From assembly GCF_030486405.1 (NCBI RefSeq), contig NZ_CP129613.1, positions 3,286,001 through 3,350,000 of the forward strand: a stretch of 64,000 bases of DNA, read 5' to 3'. The position numbers and the translations under genes are program-made. This document shows, piece by piece, positions 32,044 through 41,672 of the stretch (its first letter is position 1; each line of letters opens with the position of its first letter). The notes beneath the pieces were generated by a model that was given only the letters and a program-made list of their open reading frames with translations, searched no databases and was not told the origin of the DNA. This stretch comes from Mycolicibacterium sp. HK-90. GTDB lineage: Bacteria; Actinomycetota; Actinomycetes; Mycobacteriales; Mycobacteriaceae.

Positions 32044-33018
32044 GTGCGAGCAGACCGGTTAGTGGCCATCCTCCTGCTGCTCCAACAACGCGAGCAGGTC
32101 ACAGCTTCGGAGGTCGCTCTGGAGTTGGAGGTTTCCGAACGGACCGCCCGCCGCGACCTCGAAGCGTTGTCCGTTGCCGGGCTGCCGGTGTACTCCGTGC
32201 AGGGCCGAGGGGGCGGGTGGCGCCTCCTGGGCGGCGCTCGCACCGACCTCTCGGGGCTGACGGCGGGCGAGGCTCGGGCTCTGTTTCTGGTAGCCGGACC
32301 GGCGTCGACGGCACCCCCGGGCGTGAAGACCGCGCTGCGCAAGCTCGTACGCGCGCTCCCCGAGCCCTTCCGGGAGCAGGCCGAGGCGGCCGCGACATCA
32401 CTCGTCGTAGACCCAGGACATTGGGGATCCAGCCGGCACGAGCCCCGACGACCCCGGTTCCTCGATGAACTGCAAGAGGCGGTGATCCGCGGCGTCCAGG
32501 TACGGCTCGGCTACGTCGACCGCAAGGGCTCCGAGACCGAGCGGACCGTCCACCCACTGGGCATCGTCGCCAAGGGCTCAACGTGGTATCTGGTCTCCAC
32601 GACGGAGGCCGGTCGACGGACCTTCCGGATCGACCGTGTCTCATCGGTCGAGTTGACAGACGATTCCGTCCAACGACCCGAGGGATTCGACCTCGCCGAG
32701 AGCTGGCGCGAGATCGCCGACGAGGTCGACCGAAAGCGCACCCCCTTCGAGGCCCAAGCCACGTGTGCTCCCGACGCGCTCGGCTTGCTCCGGATGGCAC
32801 TTGGGGTTCGTCTCGAAGTTGGCGGTTCCGCGCCCGACGGTCGGATCGAGATCGTCATCCGGGGCCGCGACGAGTACACCCTCGCAGGCGAACTCGCCGG
32901 GCTGAACGATTGGCTCGAAGTCACCGGTCCGCAAGGGGTGCGCGACCATCTCGCTTCGATCGGCCTCGCGCTTGTGGCGCGGTACCGACACCAACCTCGA
33001 CGTGCCGGTCCGGAATAA
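32044..33018 (+). CDS. YafY-type WYL-domain regulator
   Basis: 324 residues from GTG 32044. N-terminal HTH (RADRLVAILLLLQQREQVTASEVALELEVSERTARRDLEAL), then the WYL domain (LDELQEAVIRGVQVRLGYVDRKGSETERTVHPLGIVAKGSTWYLVS) and a C-terminal WCX extension (EVTGPQGVRDHLASIGLALVARY). WYL domains sense nucleotides or other small ligands. Probably acts on the divergent MPI-fold gene. Confidence 0.9.
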   Translation: MRADRLVAILLLLQQREQVTASEVALELEVSERTARRDLEALSVAGLPVYSVQGRGGGWRLLGGARTDLSGLTAGEARALFLVAGPASTAPPGVKTALRKLVRALPEPFREQAEAAATSLVVDPGHWGSSRHEPRRPRFLDELQEAVIRGVQVRLGYVDRKGSETERTVHPLGIVAKGSTWYLVSTTEAGRRTFRIDRVSSVELTDDSVQRPEGFDLAESWREIADEVDRKRTPFEAQATCAPDALGLLRMALGVRLEVGGSAPDGRIEIVIRGRDEYTLAGELAGLNDWLEVTGPQGVRDHLASIGLALVARYRHQPRRAGPE

Positions 33019-33077
33019 AGTTCGCACCTAGGCCACTTGGCTCAGGAGTCGCACTTCCCCGACTCAGGAGCTTCCAC

Positions 33078-33887
33078 ATGACCCGTCCCGTTCGCGTCGC
33101 AGTGCAGATCCAGCCCGGTGGCACGCCCGACTACCGCACCTGGCGCGACGCCGTTCTGGCCGCCGACGACCTCGGTGCTGACGTGATCTTCGGTTACGAC
33201 CACTTCCACCGCCCGGCGATGCAGGCCCTCGTCGACGGCAAGCCCATCCTGTTCGACGAGCAGCCCGACGTTTCCAACTTCGAGGGCTGGACCGCGCTCG
33301 CGTCGTGGGGTGAGATCACCTCGCACGCCGAGATCGGGCTCCTCGTCACCGGCGTCGGTTACCGCAACCCGGACCTGCTTGCCGACATGGCACGCACCGT
33401 CGACCACATCAGCGGCGGCCGGCTCATCCTCGGGCTCGGCGCCGGCTGGTACGAAAAGGATTACACCACCTACGGTTACGACTTCGGCACCTTCGGCTCC
33501 CGCTTCGATCTGTTCGACGAGAGCCTGATCCGCATCGAGAACCGGCTGGCCGCGCTGATCCCGCCGCCGGTGCGCAAGCTGCCGATTCTCATCGGCGGCA
33601 CGGGGCCCAAGCGTTCGCTGCCCGCCGTTGCCCGGCACGCCGACATCTGGCACGCCTTCCAAGACCTCGACGCGTTCCGCAGGTACAGCGACCGCGTCGA
33701 CGAGCTGGCAGCGGCATTCGGCCGCAACGGCGCCGACATCGAACGCTCGACGCTGTGGCAGAACGCCGACAGTGCCGATGCCTTCCGCGAAGCCGGCGTC
33801 ACGTTGTTCCAGACCGAGCTCACCTCCGACGACGGGTACGACCTCACGTCTCTCAAACAGGTGCTCACCTGGCGCGACAACGGGTGA
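33078..33887 (+). CDS. LLM-class F420-dependent oxidoreductase
   Basis: 269 residues from ATG 33078 (MTRPVRVAVQIQPGGTPDYRTWRDAVLAADDLGADVIFGYDHF). Luciferase-like TIM barrel with typical GVGYRNPDLLADMARTVDHISGGRLILGLGAGWYEKDYTTYGYDFG and PILIGGTGPKRSLPAVARHADIW, the F420-binding set in actinobacteria. Hydride transfer to an unknown substrate. Its 3' end overlaps the convergent TetR gene by 23 bases. Confidence 0.9.
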   Translation: MTRPVRVAVQIQPGGTPDYRTWRDAVLAADDLGADVIFGYDHFHRPAMQALVDGKPILFDEQPDVSNFEGWTALASWGEITSHAEIGLLVTGVGYRNPDLLADMARTVDHISGGRLILGLGAGWYEKDYTTYGYDFGTFGSRFDLFDESLIRIENRLAALIPPPVRKLPILIGGTGPKRSLPAVARHADIWHAFQDLDAFRRYSDRVDELAAAFGRNGADIERSTLWQNADSADAFREAGVTLFQTELTSDDGYDLTSLKQVLTWRDNG

Positions 33888-34509
33888 CGGTAGTCGATTC
33901 GCGCCGAGGAGGAGAACGGGCGGCGTGGCGCTGCGCACAGTCGTCGGCTCGGCTCATACGCAGGATCAAGGCGACCGCGTCTTCCGAGTGGAGTGCCGGA
34001 GTCAGAACTTTCTGCAAGAGCAGGCCACGAATCGCGGCAGTAGCGACGGTGGCCATGTCCAGCGCTTCCGTGGCGTCGTGCCCGTCGCGTTCCGCGAGTG
34101 AGGCCAGCGTCGCGGTCAGGTCGTCGAGCGAATCGATGAACTCACGAAAGTCTTCTGGGCTGTAAGCGGCGAGCCCCACGACGTGAAAGAAGCCGCGGAT
34201 GCGTGACAGCTGCGCGGGCCGCGTGTAGGTCCGCCAGATCGCCACGACGAGGTCGCCAAAGGTGCCCTGCTGAGCGGTCTTGAAAAGCGCCTCGTTGTCA
34301 CGAGATCGCTGCACCGTGAGCATGGCCGCCAAAACGCCCGACAGTGACCCGAAGTGGTACCGCAGCAGGGCGTGGCTGGTCCCAGCTCGAGTGGCGACCT
34401 CCCGCAGCGACACCTCCGGCGAGGGAAGTTCCCCCTCGAAGGCGTCGAGAAGCCGAGCCAGGAGCCGGTCGCGTGCACCGACGTTGAGTTCCTCGCTTGA
34501 CAGCGCCAT
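33865..34509 (-). CDS. TetR-family regulator
   Basis: 214 residues. HTH: ARDRLLARLLDAFEGELPSPEVSLREVATRAGTSHALLRYHFGSLSGVLAAML. C-terminal ligand domain has the all-helical TetR form. A 35-base perfect operator lies just before its start (34518-34552), between it and the divergent esterase at 34605, so it most likely represses both. Confidence 0.9.
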   Translation of the reverse strand: MALSSEELNVGARDRLLARLLDAFEGELPSPEVSLREVATRAGTSHALLRYHFGSLSGVLAAMLTVQRSRDNEALFKTAQQGTFGDLVVAIWRTYTRPAQLSRIRGFFHVVGLAAYSPEDFREFIDSLDDLTATLASLAERDGHDATEALDMATVATAAIRGLLLQKVLTPALHSEDAVALILRMSRADDCAQRHAARSPPRRESTTVTRCRAR

Positions 34510-34517
34510 TCCCGCAG

Positions 34518-34552
34518 TTTATCCATTGGATAAGAGTTATCCAATGGATAAA
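34518..34552. promoter_or_regulatory. Tandem 15-bp palindromes, TetR operator
   Basis: TTATCCATTGGATAA and TTATCCAATGGATAA are each perfect 7-1-7 palindromes, centred 19 bases apart, and together form one larger palindrome. Two dimers bound side by side is the usual reading. They sit in the gap between the TetR gene and the divergent esterase. Confidence 0.85.
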
Positions 34553-34604
34553 CATCACTGAGGGCGCCGCGCTGCGAGGCCCGCCGAGTTGCGAAGGACC
34601 TTTG

Positions 34605-35459
34605 ATGAGCTCCATGTGGCACGGCTGTCTCGCCGACACCGACTATTTCGAGATGCGCTCCAGGGGTGGGCAGGACTACGGCGTGTGGGTGACCACGCCG
34701 CCCGGCTACAACCGCGCCACGGCGCGAGTGCCCGTTGTGTACGTGCTCGACGGGAACTGGGCCGTGGGCCTGACGGCTCCGCTCATCGTCACCCAGATGG
34801 ACCCGATGCAGCGGATCCAGCCCTACATCCAAGTCAGCGTCGGCTACGCGGGCGAGCAGGCACAAGACTGGGATCGGCTGCGCAACCGAGACTTCGTGCC
34901 ACCGGGCGAGCCCATCGCCAAGGAACTTATCGATGCCGTCGAGATGGGGTTGGAGACCGGTGCGAGAACCCGAGAGGAATCCGACGCCTACCTGGCCGAA
35001 TTACGCGACACTCATGCCGACGTGTTCCTGAGCTTCCTCACTTCCGAACTGCACCCGCGGATCGAACACGACTATCACACAGCCGCAAGCGGTCACGGCC
35101 TTTTCGGCTACTCCTACGGTGGACTTTTCAGTCTCTACACCTGGCTCACCGGCAGCACCGTCTTCGAGAGCATCGCAGCGGGCAGCCCAGGCATCATCTC
35201 CGAAGACAGTCAGATCTTCGCCCAGCTCGACGAGTTGGGCGAAGACCGGCGTGGCACCAAACTTCACGTAACTCTCAACGACAGAGAGCTTCTCGGAGAC
35301 CTGGCCGTCTACCAAAGCCTCGCGAAGAACACGGCCACCGTCCTCCATCGCCTCAAGTCTCGCAACGAAGCCGTCACCAGCGAGATCCTGCGCGAAACGC
35401 ACGTGACTGGCGTGCAGGCCTCGTTCCTCAGTTACCTCAGGACCTGTCGGCCTCTGTGA
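34605..35459 (+). CDS. IroE/Fes-type alpha/beta hydrolase (esterase)
   Basis: 284 residues from ATG 34605. Esterase fold: YGVWVTTPPGYNRATARVPVVYVLDGNWAVG, nucleophile elbow GYSYGGLFSLY (Ser in GxSxG), followed by ESIAAGSPGI and a terminal His in REEHV-like position (ETHVTGVQASFLSYL). Resembles IroE-type trilactone/siderophore esterases, but the substrate is not shown by sequence. Divergent from its probable TetR repressor. Confidence 0.83.
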   Translation: MSSMWHGCLADTDYFEMRSRGGQDYGVWVTTPPGYNRATARVPVVYVLDGNWAVGLTAPLIVTQMDPMQRIQPYIQVSVGYAGEQAQDWDRLRNRDFVPPGEPIAKELIDAVEMGLETGARTREESDAYLAELRDTHADVFLSFLTSELHPRIEHDYHTAASGHGLFGYSYGGLFSLYTWLTGSTVFESIAAGSPGIISEDSQIFAQLDELGEDRRGTKLHVTLNDRELLGDLAVYQSLAKNTATVLHRLKSRNEAVTSEILRETHVTGVQASFLSYLRTCRPL

Positions 35460-35506
35460 GTGCGATATCGGCCCAAACACGGTGGGCCCAGGTGGACAAT
35501 GGCTAT

Positions 35507-35665
35507 ATGTCCACTGCGCTCTGGATCCTGGTCGCGGTCCTTGCCGTCGGCATCATCGCCGGCGGCTTGCTGCGGATACGGGCCTGGTTGCAGCGGCCGG
35601 CCCCGCCCGAGATCATCGAGGCCGCGCGCCGGCGCAACGAGCAGGACGATCGCTCCCCCGATTGA
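35507..35665 (+). CDS. Small single-pass membrane protein
   Basis: 52 residues: one TM helix at the start (ALWILVAVLAVGIIAGGLLRI), then a short charged helix (RPAPPEIIEAARRRNEQDD). No family recognised. It follows the esterase closely and precedes the GMC oxidoreductase; co-transcription with the esterase is likely. Confidence 0.55.
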   Translation: MSTALWILVAVLAVGIIAGGLLRIRAWLQRPAPPEIIEAARRRNEQDDRSPD

Positions 35666-35811
35666 CATATCTGGGTCTGGACGGTTGCTCGCCGAGAACT
35701 CACAACGGATCAACTTTTTCCTCAGCTGGTTTCAGCATGGGAACCTGTGGGCGCCCGACGGTCAGCCACACTAGGACACGCACCCGACGCGATGGAGGAA
35801 CGATTCCGGAT

Positions 35812-37506
35812 ATGAGCCGCAGCCTCAGCGCCGCCGAATTCGATTTCATCATCGTGGGAGCAGGGAGTGCGGGTTGCCTGCTCGCCAATCGGCTGAGCGC
35901 GAACCCTGATCACCGCGTGCTCTTGATCGAGGCCGGCGGCAAAGACAACTGGTTCTGGATCAAGGTGCCGGTGGGCTATCTGTACACAATCGCCAACCCC
36001 CGCACCGACTGGTGCTTCACGACTGAGGCCGATCCAGGTCTGGCCGGCCGCAGCATTCACTACGCGCGGGGCCGCGTGATCGGCGGCTGTTCATCGATCA
36101 ACGCCATGATCCACATGCGCGGCCAGGCAAGCGATTACGCCCTGTGGGCACAAGCCACCGGTGATGACCGCTGGCTGTGGGGCGGCCCGGACGGTCCCGG
36201 CGAGACACTCACGATCTACAAAGAGTTGGAGGACTACTTCGGCGGAGCCGACGAGTGGCACGGCGCCGGTGGAGAGATCCGCGTCGAGCAACCGCGGGTG
36301 CGCTGGAAGATCTTGGATGCCTGGCAGGCCGCCGCTGCCCAGGTGGGCATTGCCCCGATCGACGAATTCAACCGGGGCGACAACTCCGGCAGCGCCTACT
36401 TTCACGTCAACCAACGACGGGGCCGCCGCTGGTCGATGGCCGATGCTTTCCTGCATCCCATCGCTCACCGACGCAATCTCACCGTCTACACCCAGACCCA
36501 GGCCTTGGGGCTGCTGATGGATGAGCAGGTCCGCGACGATCAGCGACGCGGTGCCTGGACCACCGCTCAGCACCGCGTCACCGGCCTGCGGCTGCTCAAG
36601 GACGGCCAGTGTATCGACGTCCACGCCCGCCGGGAGGTGATCCTGAGCGCTGGATCCATCGGGTCGCCACATCTCATGCAGACCTCGGGTCTGGGACCGG
36701 CCGAGCTGCTCACCCGGCATCAGGTGCCGGTGGTCGTCGATCTGCCGGGAGTGGGCGAAAACCTCCAGGACCATCTGCAGCTGCGAACGGTCTACCGCGT
36801 CCAGGGCGCCCGGACCGTCAACACGCTGTACCGAAACTGGATCACCCGTGGCGGCATGGGACTTCAGTATCTGACGCTGCGATCAGGACCCATGACCATG
36901 CCACCCTCCACGCTGGGGGCTTTCGCGAAAAGCGATCCGGCGCTGGCCAGTCCCGATCTGGAATGGCACGTGCAGCCGTTGTCGTTGCCCAAGTTCGGCG
37001 AACCGCTACACCGTTACGCGGCGATCACTCCCTCGGTCTGCAACCTTCGACCCAGCTCGCGCGGCCACGTGCGCATGGCCAGTGCAGATCCGCTGACCAA
37101 CCCGAAGATCTCCTGCAACTACCTGTCGACTGACGCCGATCGTCAGATCGCCGTGCGCGGCCTCCGGATGACCCGGGAGATCATGGCGGCGCCGGCCCTG
37201 GCGCGCTACCGTCCGGAAGAGCTGCTTCCCGGCCCGCAACTGGTGAGTGACAACGATTTGCAGCAGGCGGCCAGTGAACTCGGAACAACGATCTTCCACC
37301 CGGTGGGTACCTGTGCGATGGGATCCTTTGATACACAAGGCATCCCGACGTCCGCTGCTGCGGTGCTCGACACCGACTGTCGCGTGTATCGCGTCGCCGG
37401 CCTTCGCGTGGTTGACGCATCGGCGATGCCCACCATCACGTCCGGGAACACCAACGCGCCGGTCATGCTGATCGCAGAGCGCGCAGCGCGGGCGATCCTG
37501 AGCTGA
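35812..37506 (+). CDS. GMC oxidoreductase (choline-dehydrogenase type)
   Basis: 564 residues from ATG 35812. FAD fold FDFIIVGAGSAGCLLANRLS, then YARGRVIGGCSSINAMIHMRG (GMC signature 1), SAGSIGSPHLMQTSGLGP (signature 2), and active-site His/Asn region HPVGTCAMGSFDTQG ... VVDASAMPTITSGNTNAPVMLIAERAA. Oxidises an alcohol to aldehyde with FAD; the alcohol is unknown. Gap of about 150 bases after the small membrane gene. Confidence 0.92.
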   Translation: MSRSLSAAEFDFIIVGAGSAGCLLANRLSANPDHRVLLIEAGGKDNWFWIKVPVGYLYTIANPRTDWCFTTEADPGLAGRSIHYARGRVIGGCSSINAMIHMRGQASDYALWAQATGDDRWLWGGPDGPGETLTIYKELEDYFGGADEWHGAGGEIRVEQPRVRWKILDAWQAAAAQVGIAPIDEFNRGDNSGSAYFHVNQRRGRRWSMADAFLHPIAHRRNLTVYTQTQALGLLMDEQVRDDQRRGAWTTAQHRVTGLRLLKDGQCIDVHARREVILSAGSIGSPHLMQTSGLGPAELLTRHQVPVVVDLPGVGENLQDHLQLRTVYRVQGARTVNTLYRNWITRGGMGLQYLTLRSGPMTMPPSTLGAFAKSDPALASPDLEWHVQPLSLPKFGEPLHRYAAITPSVCNLRPSSRGHVRMASADPLTNPKISCNYLSTDADRQIAVRGLRMTREIMAAPALARYRPEELLPGPQLVSDNDLQQAASELGTTIFHPVGTCAMGSFDTQGIPTSAAAVLDTDCRVYRVAGLRVVDASAMPTITSGNTNAPVMLIAERAARAILS

Positions 37507-37712
37507 ACCGTCGCAACCGAGTGGTTCCCGGCACAGCGAACGAACGCATCGACACGCCGGTCAGGAATAAACCCTGCGCCTGTTGACTAACCGAGACCTG
37601 CCGTCCGACGGACTACGGCCAGGATCTCGCTAAACCTGGCGGGGCGTCATCCAAGGTCGTCTCACGTCTGAAGTGACGAGGTCGGTCCGTTCGTTCCCCG
37701 CAGTGCCAGCGT

Positions 37713-38621
37713 CTAGGCGCGCCACGTGATGAAAATGTCTTCGAGTACCCGCGGTCGGCCGGTGCGCTGCGCGGTCGTTCGTGAAGCGTGGTTGTGTCGG
37801 TCGATCGTGCCGATCAACAGTTGGTCGACGTCGACGGCCATACAGCGGGCCCATGCGGTTTGGGCTGAGGCAGCGTATCCCTGGCCCGCGTGGGGCTCGC
37901 TGATGACCTCCTCGTGGATTTCCTCGCCGGAGATCCATCCGATTGCACTGGGTACTACGGCCAGGGCTCCGATGGTCGTGTTGTGCGCCCGTATCGCGCG
38001 TAGTTGATCGCTGAAGTGCCAACGCCGCAGATCTTCCGGTGCAGCTACGGAGAGATTGTTGGCCAACGTTGGGTCGGTGGCAGCGAGTTCGGCGTATCGG
38101 GCGTTGACGAGTGAGATCGCGTCGTCGGGGTCGCCGAATGGGTGGAGCCTGACCCGGCCGTCGGCAGGTGCCATGTCCCGATATGGAGCGACGTGAATGG
38201 TTCGGTCGAGGATGACATCGGGGCGGTCGGCGAAAAGCCCGGGCGCCGTGCGTAGACGGAGATAGCGGGCGTTGAAGCCTGCCCATTCGCGGACAACGCA
38301 TTCGGTGAGGTCGTCGATGTCGTGGAAGTTGTGGGCGAGGACGTCGACGAAGGGGCGTGCGGTGTTGCGTGAGTAGAACCGAATCCCACCGAGTAACTGT
38401 CCATGTCTGGTCCGCACGTGCCGGTGGGCGTAGTCGAGGACCGCAATGCCGGGCAGCCGCAGCTGGGCCGCGAATTGCTGGGCAAACTCGACGTCGTCGA
38501 CGAGGTTCCTCTGCTCAGCAAGCCAATTAGCCACCTTCTGCTCACCGATCGTCGAGCCGAACAACTCATTCGCCAATTTGACCTGGTCGCTCAACGACGA
38601 CCACTGACTGAGGGGCTGCAT
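37713..38621 (-). CDS. Hypothetical protein, possible acetyltransferase fold at C-terminus
   Basis: 302 residues from ATG 38621 (MQPLSQWSSLSDQVKL). N-terminal half helical, unknown. The C-terminal part has IRAHNTTIGALAVVPSAIGWISGEEIHEEVISEPHAGQGYAASAQTAWA, which resembles the acetyl-CoA-binding turn of GNATs (HAGQGYA...A in place of R/QxxGxG/A). Probably a GNAT-like protein; substrate unknown. Confidence 0.6.
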   Translation of the reverse strand: MQPLSQWSSLSDQVKLANELFGSTIGEQKVANWLAEQRNLVDDVEFAQQFAAQLRLPGIAVLDYAHRHVRTRHGQLLGGIRFYSRNTARPFVDVLAHNFHDIDDLTECVVREWAGFNARYLRLRTAPGLFADRPDVILDRTIHVAPYRDMAPADGRVRLHPFGDPDDAISLVNARYAELAATDPTLANNLSVAAPEDLRRWHFSDQLRAIRAHNTTIGALAVVPSAIGWISGEEIHEEVISEPHAGQGYAASAQTAWARCMAVDVDQLLIGTIDRHNHASRTTAQRTGRPRVLEDIFITWRA

Positions 38622-38760
38622 CCCCACTAGCATCCGCACCCAGCCAGGTCTGGCCAACTGTTTTACGGGGCTTCATGTCTCGCTTCTAAATGGAAGCGGT
38701 CAGATGCCGTCTCCTCTTGGTGCCCGCCGGGATGGGTTTCGAGTGCCGGCCGTGGATCGG

Positions 38761-39438
38761 TCAGCCCGGTTCTGGTGTTCGGTCGCGAAGGATTGCCGGA
38801 TGGTCGAAGTTGTTGTTGTCGATCAGGATGTGTGCCCGCCGTTGGGGATCGCATTGGCGGAAATACTCACGTTGTCCCTCGATGTATCGACGCATGCGCG
38901 GGTCTTCGGGGTCGGACGGTGTCCCGTCCCGCAGCGCCATACGCTTGGCGGTCTCGGTGAACGTGACGTCGAGGAAGACGGTGAGATCCCACTGGGCGCG
39001 GAGTTCGACGCGCTGCAAGAAGATGCCGTCAACCAGCAGTACCGCTGTGGGCTCAGCGATCTCAGGGTCCGGGTAGAGGATTTCGTCGGTTTCATGACTG
39101 TAACCGGCACGCCGGAAACGCCGGGAGCCTCCGGACGAGAACGGTTCCAACACATCACGGCGAAATCGGTCGTAGTTGTAGGAATCTGCCCAAAACCCCA
39201 GCGGGGAGTCGCGTCCTTGCCGATAGCGCACTGCGCGGCTGTTGTGGAAGTCGTCCACGGAGATGCGCACCGTGGCTCGGCGATGCCTGCTCCGCAGAAC
39301 GACGGCGAGCTGGTCGGCGAAATGGGTTTTGCCGGCACCGTCGGGGCCATCGATGGCCACCCTGGGACCGGGTAGCGGCATCGCCGCGATGCGGTCGGCC
39401 ACTTGATTCACCACGTACGAGGCCGGGCTGAGCGTCAT
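38761..39438 (-). CDS. Uridine-kinase-like P-loop kinase
   Basis: 225 residues. Walker A in VAIDGPDGAGKTHFADQLA (residues 31-38), VRISVDDFHNSRAVRYRQGRDSPLGFWADSYNYDRFRRDVL (the uridine-kinase DxxF and YDxF elements) and LLVDGIFLQRVELRAQWDLTVFLDVTFTETAKRMALRD. It likely phosphorylates a nucleoside or related small molecule. Isolated gene. Confidence 0.88.
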   Translation of the reverse strand: MTLSPASYVVNQVADRIAAMPLPGPRVAIDGPDGAGKTHFADQLAVVLRSRHRRATVRISVDDFHNSRAVRYRQGRDSPLGFWADSYNYDRFRRDVLEPFSSGGSRRFRRAGYSHETDEILYPDPEIAEPTAVLLVDGIFLQRVELRAQWDLTVFLDVTFTETAKRMALRDGTPSDPEDPRMRRYIEGQREYFRQCDPQRRAHILIDNNNFDHPAILRDRTPEPG

Positions 39439-39700
39439 GGGTCGATGACCAGATTCGACATCAGACCATCATCCGACAGGCTCGGCGCCGACGAAGCCAA
39501 TTGAAATGGTCGTCACCGACCAGTGTGTGAGCTCCGGCCGTTGCGCCCGCCCTAGATTCGAGCGCTGCACTCGATCAATTCGGCTGTCCCGAAACCCAAA
39601 TCGGTCATTGCGACCAGATGGACTCCGGTGGAATCCCAACCGAGGTGGTCGGCGAACAAATCCGGTTGACTCGCGCCGACCGTGTCATAAGGATGCAGCG

Positions 39701-40180
39701 ATGCCCACGAACAACGATGACGTCGTCCTGCGAGCGGCTCGCAGACCTGACGACTACCCCCGGCTGGTCGAGATCTGGCGAAGCGCCGTACATGCGACGC
39801 ACGATTTCCTCGACGAGTCCGACTTCCAGCGCATCGAAAGCAATCTCGCCTCCGCATACTTCCCCGCCGTGACGCTGACCGTCGCCGAACGCGACGGACT
39901 GGCCGTCGGTTTCGCGGGCACCGCGGACGGCAACCTCGAGATGCTGTTCGTCTCAGACGAAGTGCGCGGCAGCGGAATCGGAAGCCTGCTGCTCGCCGAG
40001 ACGATCGAGAAGGACAACGTCACCAAGGTCGACGTGAACGAGCAGAATTCGGGAGCGCACGGCTTCTATCTGAGCCGCGGGTTCACCCAGGTCGGTCGCA
40101 GTGAACTTGATGGCGACGGCAGGCCGTATCCGATTCTTCATCTTGCCCTGCCTGCGCGCGTGAAAGTGAGCAGCGACTGA
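39701..40180 (+). CDS. GNAT acetyltransferase
   Basis: 159 residues from ATG 39701. GNAT core: RAARRPDDYPRLVEIWRSAVHATHDFL, FVSDEVRGSGIGSLLLAE (acetyl-CoA RxxGxG site) and NSGAHGFYLSRGFTQVGRSE. Substrate unknown. Confidence 0.88.
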   Translation: MPTNNDDVVLRAARRPDDYPRLVEIWRSAVHATHDFLDESDFQRIESNLASAYFPAVTLTVAERDGLAVGFAGTADGNLEMLFVSDEVRGSGIGSLLLAETIEKDNVTKVDVNEQNSGAHGFYLSRGFTQVGRSELDGDGRPYPILHLALPARVKVSSD

Positions 40181-40487
40181 CTCGCCCATAACCTGTCACA
40201 CCCGCCTGCAATACGGGCGCCACGTCCGCGACCAGGACCTCAGCCATCGCCCGTGACGAGCTGTGGCCCACGACCAACCGGCGGTGCCATCGGGCGGGAT
40301 TCACGTGATCCGGCACGAAAGCGGTTGTGAGATAACCGAATCGAGGATTATCGCGGTAGTGCGCCGCTGCCGGACAACAGCGCCCCGCCCCTCGTCCAGA
40401 TCCCAACCGTGGCGCTGATGGCAATCGAGGCCGTCGGTATCCATCACCAGATGCTGGCCGGCCACAGGTCTTTGGTGATCGACTGGT
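40181..40487. other. No convincing gene
   Basis: About 300 bases between the acetyltransferase and the LGFP lipoprotein. Only short frames without family signatures; no clear hairpin was seen. Confidence 0.5.
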
Positions 40488-41096
40488 CTACAGACCGGAC
40501 GGCACGACCTTACCGTTGATCGTCACCTCGACCTCACCGGTCTTCGTGTTGTACGAGACCTTTCCGTGCTCGAACGTCTCCACGAGCAGATCGTCGACGG
40601 CGTTCTCGTCGCTGGTCGGGGCGCCCAACGGACCCACCGACCCGTTTTCGCCGGTGACCGCAGGCACGCCGTCCGCATCGCGCGGGACGTTCCAGGCCTC
40701 CCGGATCTTGCCCCAGGTGATATACCCCGGCGTGCCGGCGTCGCCGTTCTTGGCGGTGATCACGCCACCCTGGAACTGTTGGAAGAGCACACCGCTCTCC
40801 CGCGCTCCGGCGTTGCGGTCACCCGTCAGTGGCTTGCCGAGGGCGTCCTTCTGGCTCTGGGTTGCCGACGCGTACTTGGCGGCGATTGGGCCCGTGAGTG
40901 TCACCTCAACGTCGCGCTCCCCGATGAGCTTTACCTCGGCGGGCTGCCCTGGAGTTTCAACCGTAGAGGTGACGATCAACGAGACCTGGGGCGACATCGG
41001 CGAATCGACAGTCTGATCATTGCTGCAGCCCACCGTCATCAGCGCGACGGCGGCCAGGCCGACCAGTGCTGTGTGGCGGTGTGTCTTCGTCCCCAT
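40488..41096 (-). CDS. LGFP-repeat lipoprotein
   Basis: 202 residues from ATG 41096 (GAGAGGG upstream). Signal: RHTALVGLAAVALMTVGC, lipobox ending TVGC. The mature part contains LGFP-like repeats (LGKPLTGDRNAGARESGVLFQQFQGGVITAKNGDAGTPGYITWGKIREAW; VGPLGAPTSDENAV). LGFP repeats bind cell-wall or mycolate-layer polymers in corynebacteria and mycobacteria. Similar to known mycobacterial LGFP lipoproteins; anchored outside the membrane. Confidence 0.88.
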   Translation of the reverse strand: MGTKTHRHTALVGLAAVALMTVGCSNDQTVDSPMSPQVSLIVTSTVETPGQPAEVKLIGERDVEVTLTGPIAAKYASATQSQKDALGKPLTGDRNAGARESGVLFQQFQGGVITAKNGDAGTPGYITWGKIREAWNVPRDADGVPAVTGENGSVGPLGAPTSDENAVDDLLVETFEHGKVSYNTKTGEVEVTINGKVVPSGL

Positions 41097-41243
41097 GAAT
41101 TCCCTCTCGCGGCGTCGTCTGGCGGTCACGTTGCGGCTGTACCCCGCCCGGCCGGACTATAACCGAACCACTTGAGTGGCGCAGGCGATCGTCGTCCAGT
41201 CGCCTGTTCTACCTGAGTCAGTGGATCTCGAAAGCTGTCGTCT

Positions 41244-41672
41244 CTAGGTGCACGGATATTGCCCATTGAGTACGCAATTCGCGGGTGGCGAGTAGAAGCC
41301 GCTCAGCACGCCTCTCATGCCGCCTTTGGCCGTACCGCCAGGCGCAATGATGCGATTCCAGTTCGCGGGGGTGAGAACATAGTGCGTGCCGTAGCGAGTA
41401 AAGTTGCTGCTCCACGTGTGCGAGATGGATTCTCCTGCCGGCAAGTCGAATTCGAGCCGCCAATCCGTCATCGGAACCGCGCTCGCATTGACGATGGTGA
41501 AGTGGGCGATGAAGCCGGTCTGCCACGTCGAGGACACCGACAGCCTCGCCGCGGCCGCCGCGGCATGAGCGACCGGGATGTTGACGAGTCCGGAGGTGGC
41601 AACCGTCAACGCCGCCAGCATTGCGTAAAGCGCTGCGCTCCAGCGCTTCACGAAGTTGTCCCGTCGAGCCAC
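41244..41672 (-). CDS. Secreted stand-alone CBM2 (cellulose-binding) protein
   Basis: 142 residues. Sec signal (MARRDNFVKRWSAALYAMLAALTVATSGLVNIPVAHA) followed by one CBM2 domain: LSVSSTWQTGFIAHFTIVNASAVPMTDWRLEFDLPAGESISHTWSSNFTRYGTHYVLTPANWNRIIAPGG and two Cys close to the end (ANCVLNGQYPC) for a disulfide. The same length and layout as M. tuberculosis Rv1987. There is no catalytic domain; it would bind cellulose or related glycans. Confidence 0.88.
   Translation of the reverse strand: MARRDNFVKRWSAALYAMLAALTVATSGLVNIPVAHAAAAAARLSVSSTWQTGFIAHFTIVNASAVPMTDWRLEFDLPAGESISHTWSSNFTRYGTHYVLTPANWNRIIAPGGTAKGGMRGVLSGFYSPPANCVLNGQYPCT

Noticed and set aside
34589..35665. Long plus-strand frame overlapping the esterase
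   Set aside because: Arg/His-rich shadow of the esterase in another frame; only its last 52 codons (35507-35665) look like a real small membrane protein.
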